This document shows, one piece after another, positions 29,294 to 36,735 of a stretch of 64,000 nt of DNA. The position numbers and the translations under genes are program-made. Origin of the DNA: Gemmatimonadota bacterium (GTDB taxonomy: Bacteria > Gemmatimonadota > Gemmatimonadetes > Longimicrobiales > Gaopeijiaceae); assembly GCA_022822325.1 (NCBI GenBank), contig JAJEBW010000018.1:310001-374000 (forward strand), written 5' to 3'. The notes below the pieces were generated by a model. It saw nothing but the letters and a program-made list of their open reading frames with translations. It ran no database searches and had not been told where the DNA came from. Positions within the stretch are counted from its first letter, which is position 1; every line of letters begins with the position of its first letter.

Positions 29294-29622
29294 TTGCGGG
29301 TGTCCTCCCCGGTTGGGTTTGAAATGCCGTGATCCGTCGAAACCGGCCACCGCTCCCCGATGGCCTTCAGCGGGGCGCCGACGAACCAGTGGAGTTTCGA
29401 CCTCCCCTCGCGTCTCGTGCGAATCAGCCCGGCGGCCTCCAGGATGTCCAGGTGTTGCGAGATTGCCTGCCGCGAAGAGTTGATGCCATGCTTCATCGTC
29501 AGCCGCGAGCAGAGTTCGAAGAGCGATTGACCCGACCGGTCGACAAGCTCGTCCAGGATGGCTCGCCTGGTTCGGTCGGCGATCGCGCGGTAGATGTCCA
29601 CATGCAAGTCTTCCAGATTCAA
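29290..29622 (-). CDS. ArsR-family winged-helix transcriptional regulator
   Basis: 110 residues. The fold begins DIYRAIADRTRRAILDEL, followed by the recognition helix region INSSRQAISQHLDILEAAGLI and the wing TRREGRSKLHWFV. The metal-site motif ELCVCDL of arsenic/cadmium sensors is absent (here SLFELCSRL with a lone Cys), so this is the non-metal ArsR type usually paired with small-molecule enzymes. It precedes and overlaps the VOC gene. A perfect palindrome (29643-29660) in its leader, next to the divergent cobT start, is the likely operator, so autoregulation is expected. Confidence 0.88.
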   Translation of the reverse strand: MNLEDLHVDIYRAIADRTRRAILDELVDRSGQSLFELCSRLTMKHGINSSRQAISQHLDILEAAGLIRTRREGRSKLHWFVGAPLKAIGERWPVSTDHGISNPTGEDTRK

Positions 29623-29642
29623 TCTTCCAGACTCAATTCCAG

Positions 29643-29660
29643 GACAAGCGTTCGCTTGTC
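29643..29660. promoter_or_regulatory. Palindromic operator candidate between arsR-type gene and cobT
   Basis: GACAAGCG-TT-CGCTTGTC is a perfect 8-bp inverted repeat with a 2-base centre, the size bound by an ArsR dimer. It lies just downstream of the predicted start of the minus-strand arsR-type transcript and upstream of a CATAAT box facing cobT, so a bound protein could affect both directions. Confidence 0.55.
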
Positions 29661-29675
29661 GTCTGCCGGGGCTTC

Positions 29676-29705
29676 ATAATGCGCAAGCCTGATCTTGCAT
29701 GTCAA
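29676..29705 (-). promoter_or_regulatory. Sigma-70-type promoter for the ArsR/VOC operon
   Basis: On the minus strand, TTGACA (29700-29705, full consensus) and CATTAT (29676-29681, four of six) are 18 bases apart. Transcription would start near 29669, placing the palindrome at 29643-29660 in the early leader, a repressing position. On the plus strand the same bases give CATAAT (29675-29680) facing cobT, with a weak TTCGCT 18 bases upstream. Confidence 0.55.
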
Positions 29706-30826
29706 GTGGCGCCCGGAATGGGGCACATCCATTCGTGAGCGGATCCGCCGCATTGCTGGAGGACGCGATCGGTCGCGCGGCCGCCCTCCCGCCGGGCGAT
29801 CCCGCCGCCGTCCAGGCCCACCTCGACGCGCTGGCCAAGCCGCCGGGAAGCCTGGGCCGCCTGGAGAAGGTCGCGCTGCAGGTGGGCTGCGTGCTGGGCG
29901 ATCCGCCGCCCTCTCTCGACGGCGCGGTGGTGTTCGTCTTCGCGGCGGATCATGGGGTGGCGGCGCGGGGGGTGTCGGCGTATCCGGCCGAGGTGACGGC
30001 GCAGATGTGCGCGAACTTCGCTGGTGGCGGGGCGGCGATCAATGTGCTGACGCGTGCCTGCGGCGCCGAAGTGCGGGTGGTCGACGTGGGGGTCGCGGCG
30101 GATGTCGCCGGGCTGGAGGGGATTGAGAGCCGGAAGGTCCGCGCGGGGACGGAGGATCTGTCCGTGCGGCCCGCGATGACGGCGCGCGAGGTCGTGGACG
30201 CGCTGGGGGTGGGGGTGGGGGTGGCGGGGGACGCGGAGGCGTGGCTGGTGGGGGTGGGCGAGATGGGGATCGGGAACACCACGGCGGCGGCGGCGGTGAC
30301 GGCGTGCCTGGCCGGGGTTGCGGTGCGCGAGGTCGTGGGCCGGGGCACGGGGATCGACGATCGCGGACTGGCCCGCAAGCGGGAGGTGGCGGAGGGGGCG
30401 GTCGCGCGGGTGGCGCGGCGCGAAGAGGCGCGGGACGACGCTCTGGAGGTGCTGCGGGAGGTGGGCGGGCTCGAGATCGCCGCGATGGCGGGCGCGATGA
30501 TCGGGGCGGCGGCTCGGGGCGCGCTCGTGCTGGTGGACGGGTTCATCTCGTCGGCCGCGGCGCTGGCGGCCTGTCGCCTGTGCCCTGCCCTGCCACGGTT
30601 CCTCGTCGCTTCGCACCGCTCGACCGAACCCGGACACGCGGTCGCGCTCGATGCGCTCGGCCTCGCTCCCCTGCTGGACCTCGAGATGAGGCTGGGCGAG
30701 GGGACCGGGTGCGCGCTCGCCATCCCGATCGTGCGGGCGGCCGGGGCGCTGCTCGGGGAGATGGCGACCTTCGAGTCGGCGGGGATCTCCGGGCCGAGCG
30801 ACGACGGGGGCGGAGCCGCTTCATGA
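29699..30826 (+). CDS. cobT: Nicotinate-nucleotide--dimethylbenzimidazole phosphoribosyltransferase
   Basis: Forms alpha-ribazole 5'-phosphate from dimethylbenzimidazole and nicotinate mononucleotide, the lower-ligand activation step of cobalamin assembly. 375 residues. Motifs: LAKPPGSLGRLE near residue 46, VVFVFAADHGVAARGVSAYP, VGEMGIGNTTAAAAV, the segment GRGTGIDDRGL, and the catalytic Glu region LEMRLGEGTGCALA. An alternative GTG at 29735 would trim 12 non-conserved residues. It opens a four-gene operon (cobT-cobU-cobS-cobC) joined by 4-bp overlaps. The promoter overlaps the ArsR-type regulatory region; no cobalamin riboswitch was seen here. Confidence 0.96.
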   Translation: MSSGARNGAHPFVSGSAALLEDAIGRAAALPPGDPAAVQAHLDALAKPPGSLGRLEKVALQVGCVLGDPPPSLDGAVVFVFAADHGVAARGVSAYPAEVTAQMCANFAGGGAAINVLTRACGAEVRVVDVGVAADVAGLEGIESRKVRAGTEDLSVRPAMTAREVVDALGVGVGVAGDAEAWLVGVGEMGIGNTTAAAAVTACLAGVAVREVVGRGTGIDDRGLARKREVAEGAVARVARREEARDDALEVLREVGGLEIAAMAGAMIGAAARGALVLVDGFISSAAALAACRLCPALPRFLVASHRSTEPGHAVALDALGLAPLLDLEMRLGEGTGCALAIPIVRAAGALLGEMATFESAGISGPSDDGGGAAS

Positions 30827-31359
30827 TGGAGCTTGTCGTGGTGACGGGGGGCGTGCGCTCCGGGAAAAGCCGGTGGGCGCAGGACGAGGCGCTGGCGCGC
30901 GGGGGCGACGACGTTACGGTGGTCGCGACCGCGGAGGCCGTTGACGAGGAGATGCGCGACAGGATCGAGGCGCACCGGCGCAACCGGCCCGCGGGGTGGC
31001 GCACGATCGATGCGCCGGAGCGGGCGGGGGAGGCGATCCTGGCCGCCGCGACGGACACGGTGGTGCTGGACTGCGTGACGGTGCTGACCGGGATGGCGAT
31101 CGGGCGCGCGGGCGCGAAGAGCGAGGCGGCCGCGCTGGGCGCAATGGCCGCCGAAATCGACGGGATCCTCGAAGCGCGCGAGGCGCGGCGCGGCGGGCTG
31201 CTCATCGTCGTGACCAACGAGGTGGGGTGGAGCGTGCATCCGCCCACCGCGCTGGGACGCTGGTACCAGGACGGGCTGGGAATCGCCAATCAGCGTCTGG
31301 CCGCCGCCGCGGACCAGGTGGTGCTCATGGTCTCCGGGCTGGAGACGCGGCTGAAGTGA
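30823..31359 (+). CDS. cobU: Adenosylcobinamide kinase / adenosylcobinamide-phosphate guanylyltransferase
   Basis: Bifunctional enzyme that phosphorylates adenosylcobinamide and adds GMP to give AdoCbi-GDP. 178 residues. The P-loop is GGVRSGKSRWA near residues 9-19, and the family-specific TNEVGWSVHPPTALGRWYQDGLG with NQRLAAAADQVVLMVSG is intact. ATG codons at 30823 and 30826 are both possible; the first overlaps the cobT stop. Its product meets the CobT product at CobS, encoded next. Confidence 0.96.
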   Translation: MMELVVVTGGVRSGKSRWAQDEALARGGDDVTVVATAEAVDEEMRDRIEAHRRNRPAGWRTIDAPERAGEAILAAATDTVVLDCVTVLTGMAIGRAGAKSEAAALGAMAAEIDGILEAREARRGGLLIVVTNEVGWSVHPPTALGRWYQDGLGIANQRLAAAADQVVLMVSGLETRLK

Positions 31360-32132
31360 GGACCGCTCTCCGGGGCGCGCGCGCCGCCTTCGTCTTCATG
31401 ACCCGCGTACCGGTGGGCGGCTTCCCCTATTCGGCCAATGAGTGGCGGTGGGCTTCGGCGTGGTTCCCCATGGTTGGGCTGGTGATTGGAGGATTGTGCG
31501 CGGTCGTCTGGGGGCTGGCGGCGGCGCTGGGGCCGTGGGTCGCCGGGGTCACCGTACTCGTCCTGTCGATTCTGCTGACCGGCGCCTTCCACGAAGACGG
31601 ACTCGCCGACACTGCCGATGCGCTGGGCGGGGCCTGCGACCGCGAGAAGATCTTCGTCATTCTCAAGGACTCGCGGGTGGGCGCCTTCGGGGCGCTCGCG
31701 TTGGCGATCTCCGTCGCGTTCCGTCTGGTGCTTCTCGCGCAACTGGGGGGAATCGCCCCCACTGCCCTGCTCCTCGCGCACTGCCTCGCGCGCGTCGGCC
31801 CCGTCTGGCTGATGGTTGCCATGCCGTACGTGAGCGATGCGGCGGCGAAGAGCCGTCAGGTGACGCGGGCAGGGGTGCCCCAGGGTGCGCTCGCGACCGC
31901 GATCGGCGTGGCCGCGGCCGGGGTTCCGGTGGTGGCGGGAGGCACGATCAGCGCAACCGGCGCGCTTGCCGCATTCGCGGCGATGTTGTTGGCCACCGTC
32001 CTGTGCGGCTGGCGGTTCCGCGCGCGGGCGGGTGGCGTGACCGGCGACTTCCTGGGCGCCGCGGAGCAGGTGAACGAGATTGCGATTCTCTTCGCGATTC
32101 TCGTGGTGGAGCTGGCAGGGACCGCGCCGTGA
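31356..32132 (+). CDS. cobS: Adenosylcobinamide-GDP ribazoletransferase (cobalamin synthase)
   Basis: Integral membrane enzyme that joins AdoCbi-GDP and alpha-ribazole (phosphate). 258 residues from a GTG overlapping the cobU stop. The N terminus FMTRVPVGGFPYSANEW and the conserved acidic loop GAFHEDGLADTADALGG (metal/substrate site) identify the family; DSRVGAFGALAL and the late GGVTGDFLGAAEQVNEI also match. About six hydrophobic helices are visible. Its stop overlaps the cobC start, so all four nucleotide-loop genes are coupled. Confidence 0.95.
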   Translation: MRTALRGARAAFVFMTRVPVGGFPYSANEWRWASAWFPMVGLVIGGLCAVVWGLAAALGPWVAGVTVLVLSILLTGAFHEDGLADTADALGGACDREKIFVILKDSRVGAFGALALAISVAFRLVLLAQLGGIAPTALLLAHCLARVGPVWLMVAMPYVSDAAAKSRQVTRAGVPQGALATAIGVAAAGVPVVAGGTISATGALAAFAAMLLATVLCGWRFRARAGGVTGDFLGAAEQVNEIAILFAILVVELAGTAP

Positions 32133-32671
32133 TCCGCCTCCTCGCCATCCGGCACGCCCCCGTTACCGTAGAGCGCGTCTTCTACGGGCAAACCGACGTG
32201 CCCACGACCCTGAACGCCTCCGAGGCTGCCGCGCGCATCGAGCACACCGTGGCCGAATTCGCTCCGGGCGCCATCTGGTCGTCCGACGCAGTGCGCTGCC
32301 GGGGGCCCGCTGCATTGCTCTCCGAGCGGCTCGGCGTCCCGCACCGCGTCGACGAGCGGGTCCGCGAGATGTCCTACGGCGATTGGGAGGGACGCGCCTG
32401 GGACGATGTGCCCCGCGCCGAAGTCGACGAGTGGATGGACGACTGGCAGATTCGATACCCCCCGGGGGGCGAGAGTGTCGCCGAATTCACCGAGAGGGTC
32501 GCCGCGTGGTGGCGGGAGCTCGAGCCCGGCAACCACTTCCTCATGGCGCACGCGGGCGTGGTGCACTGTCTCGACGTGGTCGCTGGCGGGCTGGCCTGGG
32601 AGCGGACCATCGAGAACCGGCTCGACTTTCTGAAGGCCAAACGGTTCACGCGGGCGACGTCGCCGCGCTGA
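32129..32671 (+). CDS. cobC: Alpha-ribazole phosphatase (histidine phosphatase family)
   Basis: Predicted to remove the 5'-phosphate from alpha-ribazole phosphate or adenosylcobalamin 5'-phosphate. 180 residues from GTG. The phosphohistidine motif reads IRHAPV (RHA rather than RHG, seen in a subset of the family), followed by YGQTDVPT, SSDAVRCRGPAA, VREMSYGDWEG and the second histidine in MAHAGVVHCL. It is the last gene of the operon and converges on a minus-strand lipoprotein gene, with a strong hairpin between. Confidence 0.88.
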   Translation: MIRLLAIRHAPVTVERVFYGQTDVPTTLNASEAAARIEHTVAEFAPGAIWSSDAVRCRGPAALLSERLGVPHRVDERVREMSYGDWEGRAWDDVPRAEVDEWMDDWQIRYPPGGESVAEFTERVAAWWRELEPGNHFLMAHAGVVHCLDVVAGGLAWERTIENRLDFLKAKRFTRATSPR

Positions 32672-32700
32672 GGCCATATCCCCATTTCGCACTCCATTCC

Positions 32701-32728
32701 CCCCATCCGCTCGCGGAAGCGGACGGGG
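32701..32728. terminator. Hairpin between convergent cobC and propeller-lipoprotein genes
   Basis: CCCC-A-TCCGCT, loop CGCGGA, AGCGGA-C-GGGG: a ten-pair stem with one mismatch in the 130-base gap between two convergent stops. It can serve both strands. There is no T-tract, so rho-independent strength is uncertain. Confidence 0.45.
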
Positions 32729-32801
32729 CATCGGGATCGCAGGGATCGGAGACTTCCCGCGACGAAGATCCCACCCGACCCGTGACGGACAGCGACGCTC
32801 G

Positions 32802-34199
32802 CTACCGGAAACTCCGAATCTCCAGCCCCACCGGCCCCGACCCCGAATCGATGCTGTCAGTCAGCGCAAACGTCTCGGGCGCGTAGCGGAAGATCCGGGG
32901 CGGCAACCCCTGACGCGTGCTGCCAAAAAAGGTCTGGTAGAGCGAGCCGTCCGCCGCCGTGTGCGCGCCAAATGCGCCGCGGCAGCCACCGCCGTCCAGG
33001 GGCGCGCAGATGGGGTCGGATCCGTCTCGCAGGAATGCCTTCGTGGCCGTGTTCCAGGCCACGGTGCCCGCGAAGAAGGCCGACGCGAAGAGCGTGCCGC
33101 CCTGCGAGACATGCACGTGTCCCGAACCCGCGGGGAATCCTCCTACCACCTCGACCCTCGCAAGCGAAGCGGGATCGATGATCGCCAGAGTCGACGGCGT
33201 GACGTAGTCGCCGGTGTTCATCACATACAGCATTCCGTCCGGGCCCACGGCCCCGAACTGCGGATTGGCGCCCCCGGTCTCGATTTCGGCGGTCACGGTC
33301 ATGGTGCGCGGGTCGAGCGAGGTGACCACGCCGTCGCCGTTCGGTGCGAAGTTGTCGTCCAGGTTCGCCGAGATCACGAAGGCCAGCGAATCGGAGAACG
33401 GCACGATGCCGGTGGGAAACTCGGTCACCGAGACCAGGTCGCCGATGGAGTTGCCGGCCTGTCCGAGCATGAACCTGCCCACCTGGTCCGTCTGCTGGTT
33501 GGCCGCGAGTACCGTGCCGGCGCTCACGAACGCCGAGCCGGTTGCGTTTCCGGATTCGAAGAGGTAGAAGCCGTCGATCTGCTGGCTGCGGAGGTCGATG
33601 ACGGCAACCGAAGCCGCGTTGCCGAGGGGAACGACCCCGGTCTCGCCGCGGATGGCGATGCCGGTGGGGGTTACCGCGCTCGACGCACCCAGGGCGATGT
33701 CGCGGTTCTCGCCCGGATCGCCCAGTTGGAAGAGGCGAATCGCGTTCCCGCTCGAGTTCACCACGATTCCGATCTGCGGCTCGCTCACCGTCCCGTCGAT
33801 GAACGCCAGCTCCTCGACCAGCAGCGAAACGGAGGCGGCGCCGGTGTTTCCGTCGGAATCCGTGGCCGTGAGGGTGATCGTGTGGACCCCGACCGAGGGC
33901 GACGCCACCTCCAGCGACGACCCGGTGCCGAGCGCGCCGTCGATCGAACTCGACCAGGCCAGCGCGGCGTTTCCGAGCATGCCGTCCTGGGGATCGGTGG
34001 CGGCGCCGGCGAGGCTGACGGGCGTTCCCTCGTGGATGGCGAGCCCGGAAGCCGGCGAGGTGATGACGGCGGTGGGGGCGGAAGGTCCGGCGGGCTGGGT
34101 GGGTCCGGTGGGCGCGTCTTCGCCGCATGCGGCGATCGCGAGCAGGGTCAGGAGGATGATGGGGCGAGGCGTGGCGTTGGTCATGAGAGTTTCGTCCAT
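32802..34199 (-). CDS. Beta-propeller lipoprotein downstream of BtuB (BtuG-like candidate)
   Basis: 465 residues from the ATG at 34199 (a second ATG at 34184 is equally good). A lipoprotein signal ends at Cys25 (LAIAAC). A PKD/Ig-like domain spans about residues 45-125 (GLAIHEGTPVSLAGAATDPQDG, VGVHTITLTATDSDGNTG), and a YncE-like beta-propeller of about seven weak blades fills the rest (AVTPTGIAIRGETGVVPLG, SVAVIDLRSQQIDGFYLF, FGAVGPDGMLYVMNTGD, TLAIIDPASLARVEVV). It starts 40 bases after the btuB stop on the same strand, so it is probably on the cobalamin-riboswitch transcript. In Bacteroides a propeller lipoprotein next to BtuB (BtuG) captures corrinoids at the surface. The same job is inferred here from layout and fold, not from residue-level homology. 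Confidence 0.72.
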   Translation of the reverse strand: MDETLMTNATPRPIILLTLLAIAACGEDAPTGPTQPAGPSAPTAVITSPASGLAIHEGTPVSLAGAATDPQDGMLGNAALAWSSSIDGALGTGSSLEVASPSVGVHTITLTATDSDGNTGAASVSLLVEELAFIDGTVSEPQIGIVVNSSGNAIRLFQLGDPGENRDIALGASSAVTPTGIAIRGETGVVPLGNAASVAVIDLRSQQIDGFYLFESGNATGSAFVSAGTVLAANQQTDQVGRFMLGQAGNSIGDLVSVTEFPTGIVPFSDSLAFVISANLDDNFAPNGDGVVTSLDPRTMTVTAEIETGGANPQFGAVGPDGMLYVMNTGDYVTPSTLAIIDPASLARVEVVGGFPAGSGHVHVSQGGTLFASAFFAGTVAWNTATKAFLRDGSDPICAPLDGGGCRGAFGAHTAADGSLYQTFFGSTRQGLPPRIFRYAPETFALTDSIDSGSGPVGLEIRSFR

Positions 34200-34239
34200 G
34201 GTTGCAGGCAATGACGAGGGAGGGAGAAAGGGGATGCGC

Positions 34240-36447
34240 TCATCGTCCGGCTCCGATGCGGATTCGCGTCGACCAGCCACGGCCCGGCAGCGGATAGTCG
34301 ACGAGCAGCGCGGCGCGTTCGTCGAGGAGGTTGCTGAGGGCCAGATCGAACCGCCCGTCGCGTCCGGCCAGTTCGAATGGGACGGAGACCCCGGCGTCGA
34401 AGAGGGTGTAGGCGGCAAGCCCGTTCAGCGGAGAACCGGGTACGGTGCGGCGCTCGCCGACGTGCGTGGCCGAGGGGCTCAGCGTGATCCCGGCCGGCAA
34501 TCCGATGACGAGGGCCAGGTCGGCGGTGAAGCGCGGCCGGTAGGCGACCTGGCCTTCGAGTGCCGCGCCGGTGTATTCGACCTCGGACCAGGCGGCGGTG
34601 GCTGTGATGCTGTGGGTATGTCCGAGCGCGGCCAGGTCGGTCGTGGCGCCGATTTCGAGTCCGCGGCGCGCGACGTCGTAGTTGTCCGGGCTCCACACGA
34701 AGCGGTGGTCCGGGAACCAGAGGATCATGTCGTCGAGGTCGGCGCGGTAGGCGGTCGCGCGCAGTTCGCCGTTGGCGGGGCCGAGCGACCACCGGTGGGC
34801 GGCGGTCGCCGCGAGTTCGCCGCGAATGCGCTCTGGCGCGAGGTCGGGATTGGGCTCGGCGAGGACCCCTTCCTGGAAGAAGAGGTCGCCGAGTCCGGGG
34901 GGCGAGAAGCCGCGGCCCCACCGGAGGTCGAGGGTGAACCCGGCGCGGGTCAGCGTGGCGTCGACGGCGGGCGAGGCGGTCGCCCCGTCCACGAGTTCGT
35001 GCCGGTCGGCGCGGAGCGCGGCGCCGAGATCGAGATGGACGCCGCGCCCCAGCTCCCAGCCGCGCCTGGCGCGCGCCCACATCCCGAGTTCGTCGAGGCT
35101 GACGTCGGGCGAGCTCAGGACATTCGACTCGACGTCGAGGCGGGCGGCGTGGAGACCGAACCGCAGGGCCAGGACATCCACGCGGGGCAGCGGTGCCGGA
35201 CCTCCGCTCCACCAGCCTTCGAGCGCGAGTTCCGCACGGCGCACCCGGGTGCGGGTATCGTAGGCGCGGCCGAAGGGGGGCGCCGGATCGGCGTATTCGG
35301 CGCGTTGCCACTGGATCGAGGTGCGGGCCGAGCCCCCGAGCCGCGACTCGGGCGATTCACCGTCCGATTCGATCCCGGCGCTCATCCCGTACCGGCGGTG
35401 GCGCTGTTGGGCGGTGAGCGAGGGCTGCGCGATCGTACCGGGGCTCCCGCGTTCGATGTCGCTGAGGTGAACGCGCACCGATGTGTTCGCGCCTCCACGC
35501 CGCGCGATGCGGAAGTCGCCGCCCGCATGCGAGAAAGCGGAGTTCTCGCGGGTCGTCTCGCCACCGCCCCGGAAATCGGGGACATCGTAGGTGAACGCGC
35601 CGTTCGACCGCCGCCAGCGCGCGCCGCCCGACAGCGACCAGGCGTTCCCGAACCCGCGCGACCCGGTGACCGCCGTCTCCGCCATGGACCAGGCGCCCAT
35701 CCCGGCGGTAACGGCGCCGGTGGCCACTGTCGGGCCCGGGCTCTCCAGAAGGACCACGCCGCCGAGGGCCTGCGGACCGTATCGGGCCGACTGCGCGCCC
35801 GGAATCACGACGATGCGGGAAATGGACTCGAGGTCCACCGTACTCAGATCCGCCACGCCGGTGAGCGGAGAGTTGAGCGGCGTTCCGTCGAGGAGCACGA
35901 GGACCTGGTCGCCGCCCGCGCCGCGCAGTTGCAGAACCGCCGGCGCACCCGGCCCGCCCTGCCTCACGACCGTCGCGCCCGCGACGCGTTCGAGCGCAGC
36001 CGGGAGATCCGTTACCCCGGGCGGCAGGCTCGCCGTCTCCAACACGGTCGCGGAGGATCCCCCCTGGCGGGTTGCAGCAGCCTGCACATCCAGCCCCGCG
36101 ATCCGAACCGGGGCCGGGTCGAGCACGACGCGGGCACGCGTCAGACGCCCGTTCACGGCCTCGACCTCGATCACGGCCTCCGCGAAGCCGAGCGCCGAGA
36201 TCACGAGTTCGTGCCGTCCCGGCGACAGGCCCCGCAGGACGGCAATGCCCCGCGAGTCGGTCGTCGCAGCGAGCCCCGCGTCGCGGACGGCGACGGAGGC
36301 AGCCGGAACGGCGATGGTGCCGATGTCCCCCGGCGCCTGCACCGTCACCTGCACCGTCGCGGCAACCTGGGCATCCAGCAGGCGCACCGGCATGGCCGGC
36401 AAGACGGTGGCGGCGGCCACCACGGCCATCACGAACTCGGTCTTCAC
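34240..36447 (-). CDS. btuB: TonB-dependent outer membrane receptor for cobalamin/corrinoids
   Basis: 735 residues from a GTG at 36447 giving a signal peptide with an early Lys (KTEFVMAVVAAATVLPAMP). An ATG at 36429 is the alternative. Domain order: a carboxypeptidase-regulatory-like domain (about 30-100; TDSRGIAVLRGLSPGRHELVISALGF), a plug (about 110-225; LPAALERVAGATVVRQGG, LQLRGAGGDQVLVLLDGTPLN, ISRIVVIPGAQSARYGPQALGGVV) and a 22-strand-type barrel ending LALSNLLDERAALLVDYP and GWSTRIRIG. A cobalamin riboswitch lies 98 bases upstream on the same strand, which fixes the substrate class. The signature LLDGTPLNSP and the neighbouring propeller lipoprotein support corrinoid uptake. Confidence 0.92.
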   Translation of the reverse strand: MKTEFVMAVVAAATVLPAMPVRLLDAQVAATVQVTVQAPGDIGTIAVPAASVAVRDAGLAATTDSRGIAVLRGLSPGRHELVISALGFAEAVIEVEAVNGRLTRARVVLDPAPVRIAGLDVQAAATRQGGSSATVLETASLPPGVTDLPAALERVAGATVVRQGGPGAPAVLQLRGAGGDQVLVLLDGTPLNSPLTGVADLSTVDLESISRIVVIPGAQSARYGPQALGGVVLLESPGPTVATGAVTAGMGAWSMAETAVTGSRGFGNAWSLSGGARWRRSNGAFTYDVPDFRGGGETTRENSAFSHAGGDFRIARRGGANTSVRVHLSDIERGSPGTIAQPSLTAQQRHRRYGMSAGIESDGESPESRLGGSARTSIQWQRAEYADPAPPFGRAYDTRTRVRRAELALEGWWSGGPAPLPRVDVLALRFGLHAARLDVESNVLSSPDVSLDELGMWARARRGWELGRGVHLDLGAALRADRHELVDGATASPAVDATLTRAGFTLDLRWGRGFSPPGLGDLFFQEGVLAEPNPDLAPERIRGELAATAAHRWSLGPANGELRATAYRADLDDMILWFPDHRFVWSPDNYDVARRGLEIGATTDLAALGHTHSITATAAWSEVEYTGAALEGQVAYRPRFTADLALVIGLPAGITLSPSATHVGERRTVPGSPLNGLAAYTLFDAGVSVPFELAGRDGRFDLALSNLLDERAALLVDYPLPGRGWSTRIRIGAGR

Positions 36448-36451
36448 TCGA

Positions 36452-36472
36452 CCCCGTCTTCTCCGGACGGGG
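36452..36472 (-). promoter_or_regulatory. Hairpin placing the btuB ribosome-binding site in its loop
   Basis: In the btuB leader, CCCCGTC and GACGGGG pair with the loop CGGAGAA, four bases before the GTG start. The only good Shine-Dalgarno-like run (GGAG) is in that loop. It lies at the end of the riboswitch leader, where an expression platform is expected, so translational control is a fair inference. Confidence 0.45.
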
Positions 36473-36545
36473 AGAAGCACGGCCGAACGTCCACGCCAAG
36501 GCGAGAACGCGGGACCACGCCCTCCCTCGAGGGTGTTGATCCAGT

Positions 36546-36721
36546 GACGGAGGAGAGGTCTCCTGGCTTGGGGACGGTTCCGCTCGCCTTCCCAGGCATC
36601 GCTGCCCAGTGGCTTCGTGAACGGAACCACGAGGGATCGACTCCACAGTCCAATCCCACAGTCCCTTTACAGTGGCGGGGCCGCGCCGGACTTTCACCGG
36701 ACTTCCGAGTGCCCCTCCGTC
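36546..36721 (-). promoter_or_regulatory. Cobalamin riboswitch upstream of btuB
   Basis: The leader is bounded by a perfect 8-bp P1 stem (GACGGAGG at its 5' side with CCTCCGTC at its 3' side). Inside, in order on the minus strand, are GGTGAAAGTCCGGCGCGG, the B12-box-like core CCCCGCCACTGTAA, GCCACTGGG, GGGAAGGCGAGCGG and AGCCAGGAGACC, all hallmark cobalamin aptamer segments in the right order. Binding of cobalamin should lower btuB and lipoprotein expression. The 5' boundary lies only 15 bases from the divergent pduX start, so the promoter of this transcript must be inside the pduX coding region. Confidence 0.92.
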
Positions 36722-36735
36722 TGTGAACTGCGAAT

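Noticed and set aside
36666-36694. TTTACA as a -35 box for pduX
   Set aside because: No -10-like sequence lies 16-18 bases downstream, and the bases are part of the riboswitch core.
33598-36726. Plus-strand frame of over 1000 codons opposite btuB
   Set aside because: Antisense shadow of the receptor and its riboswitch; composition is low complexity and no domain is visible.
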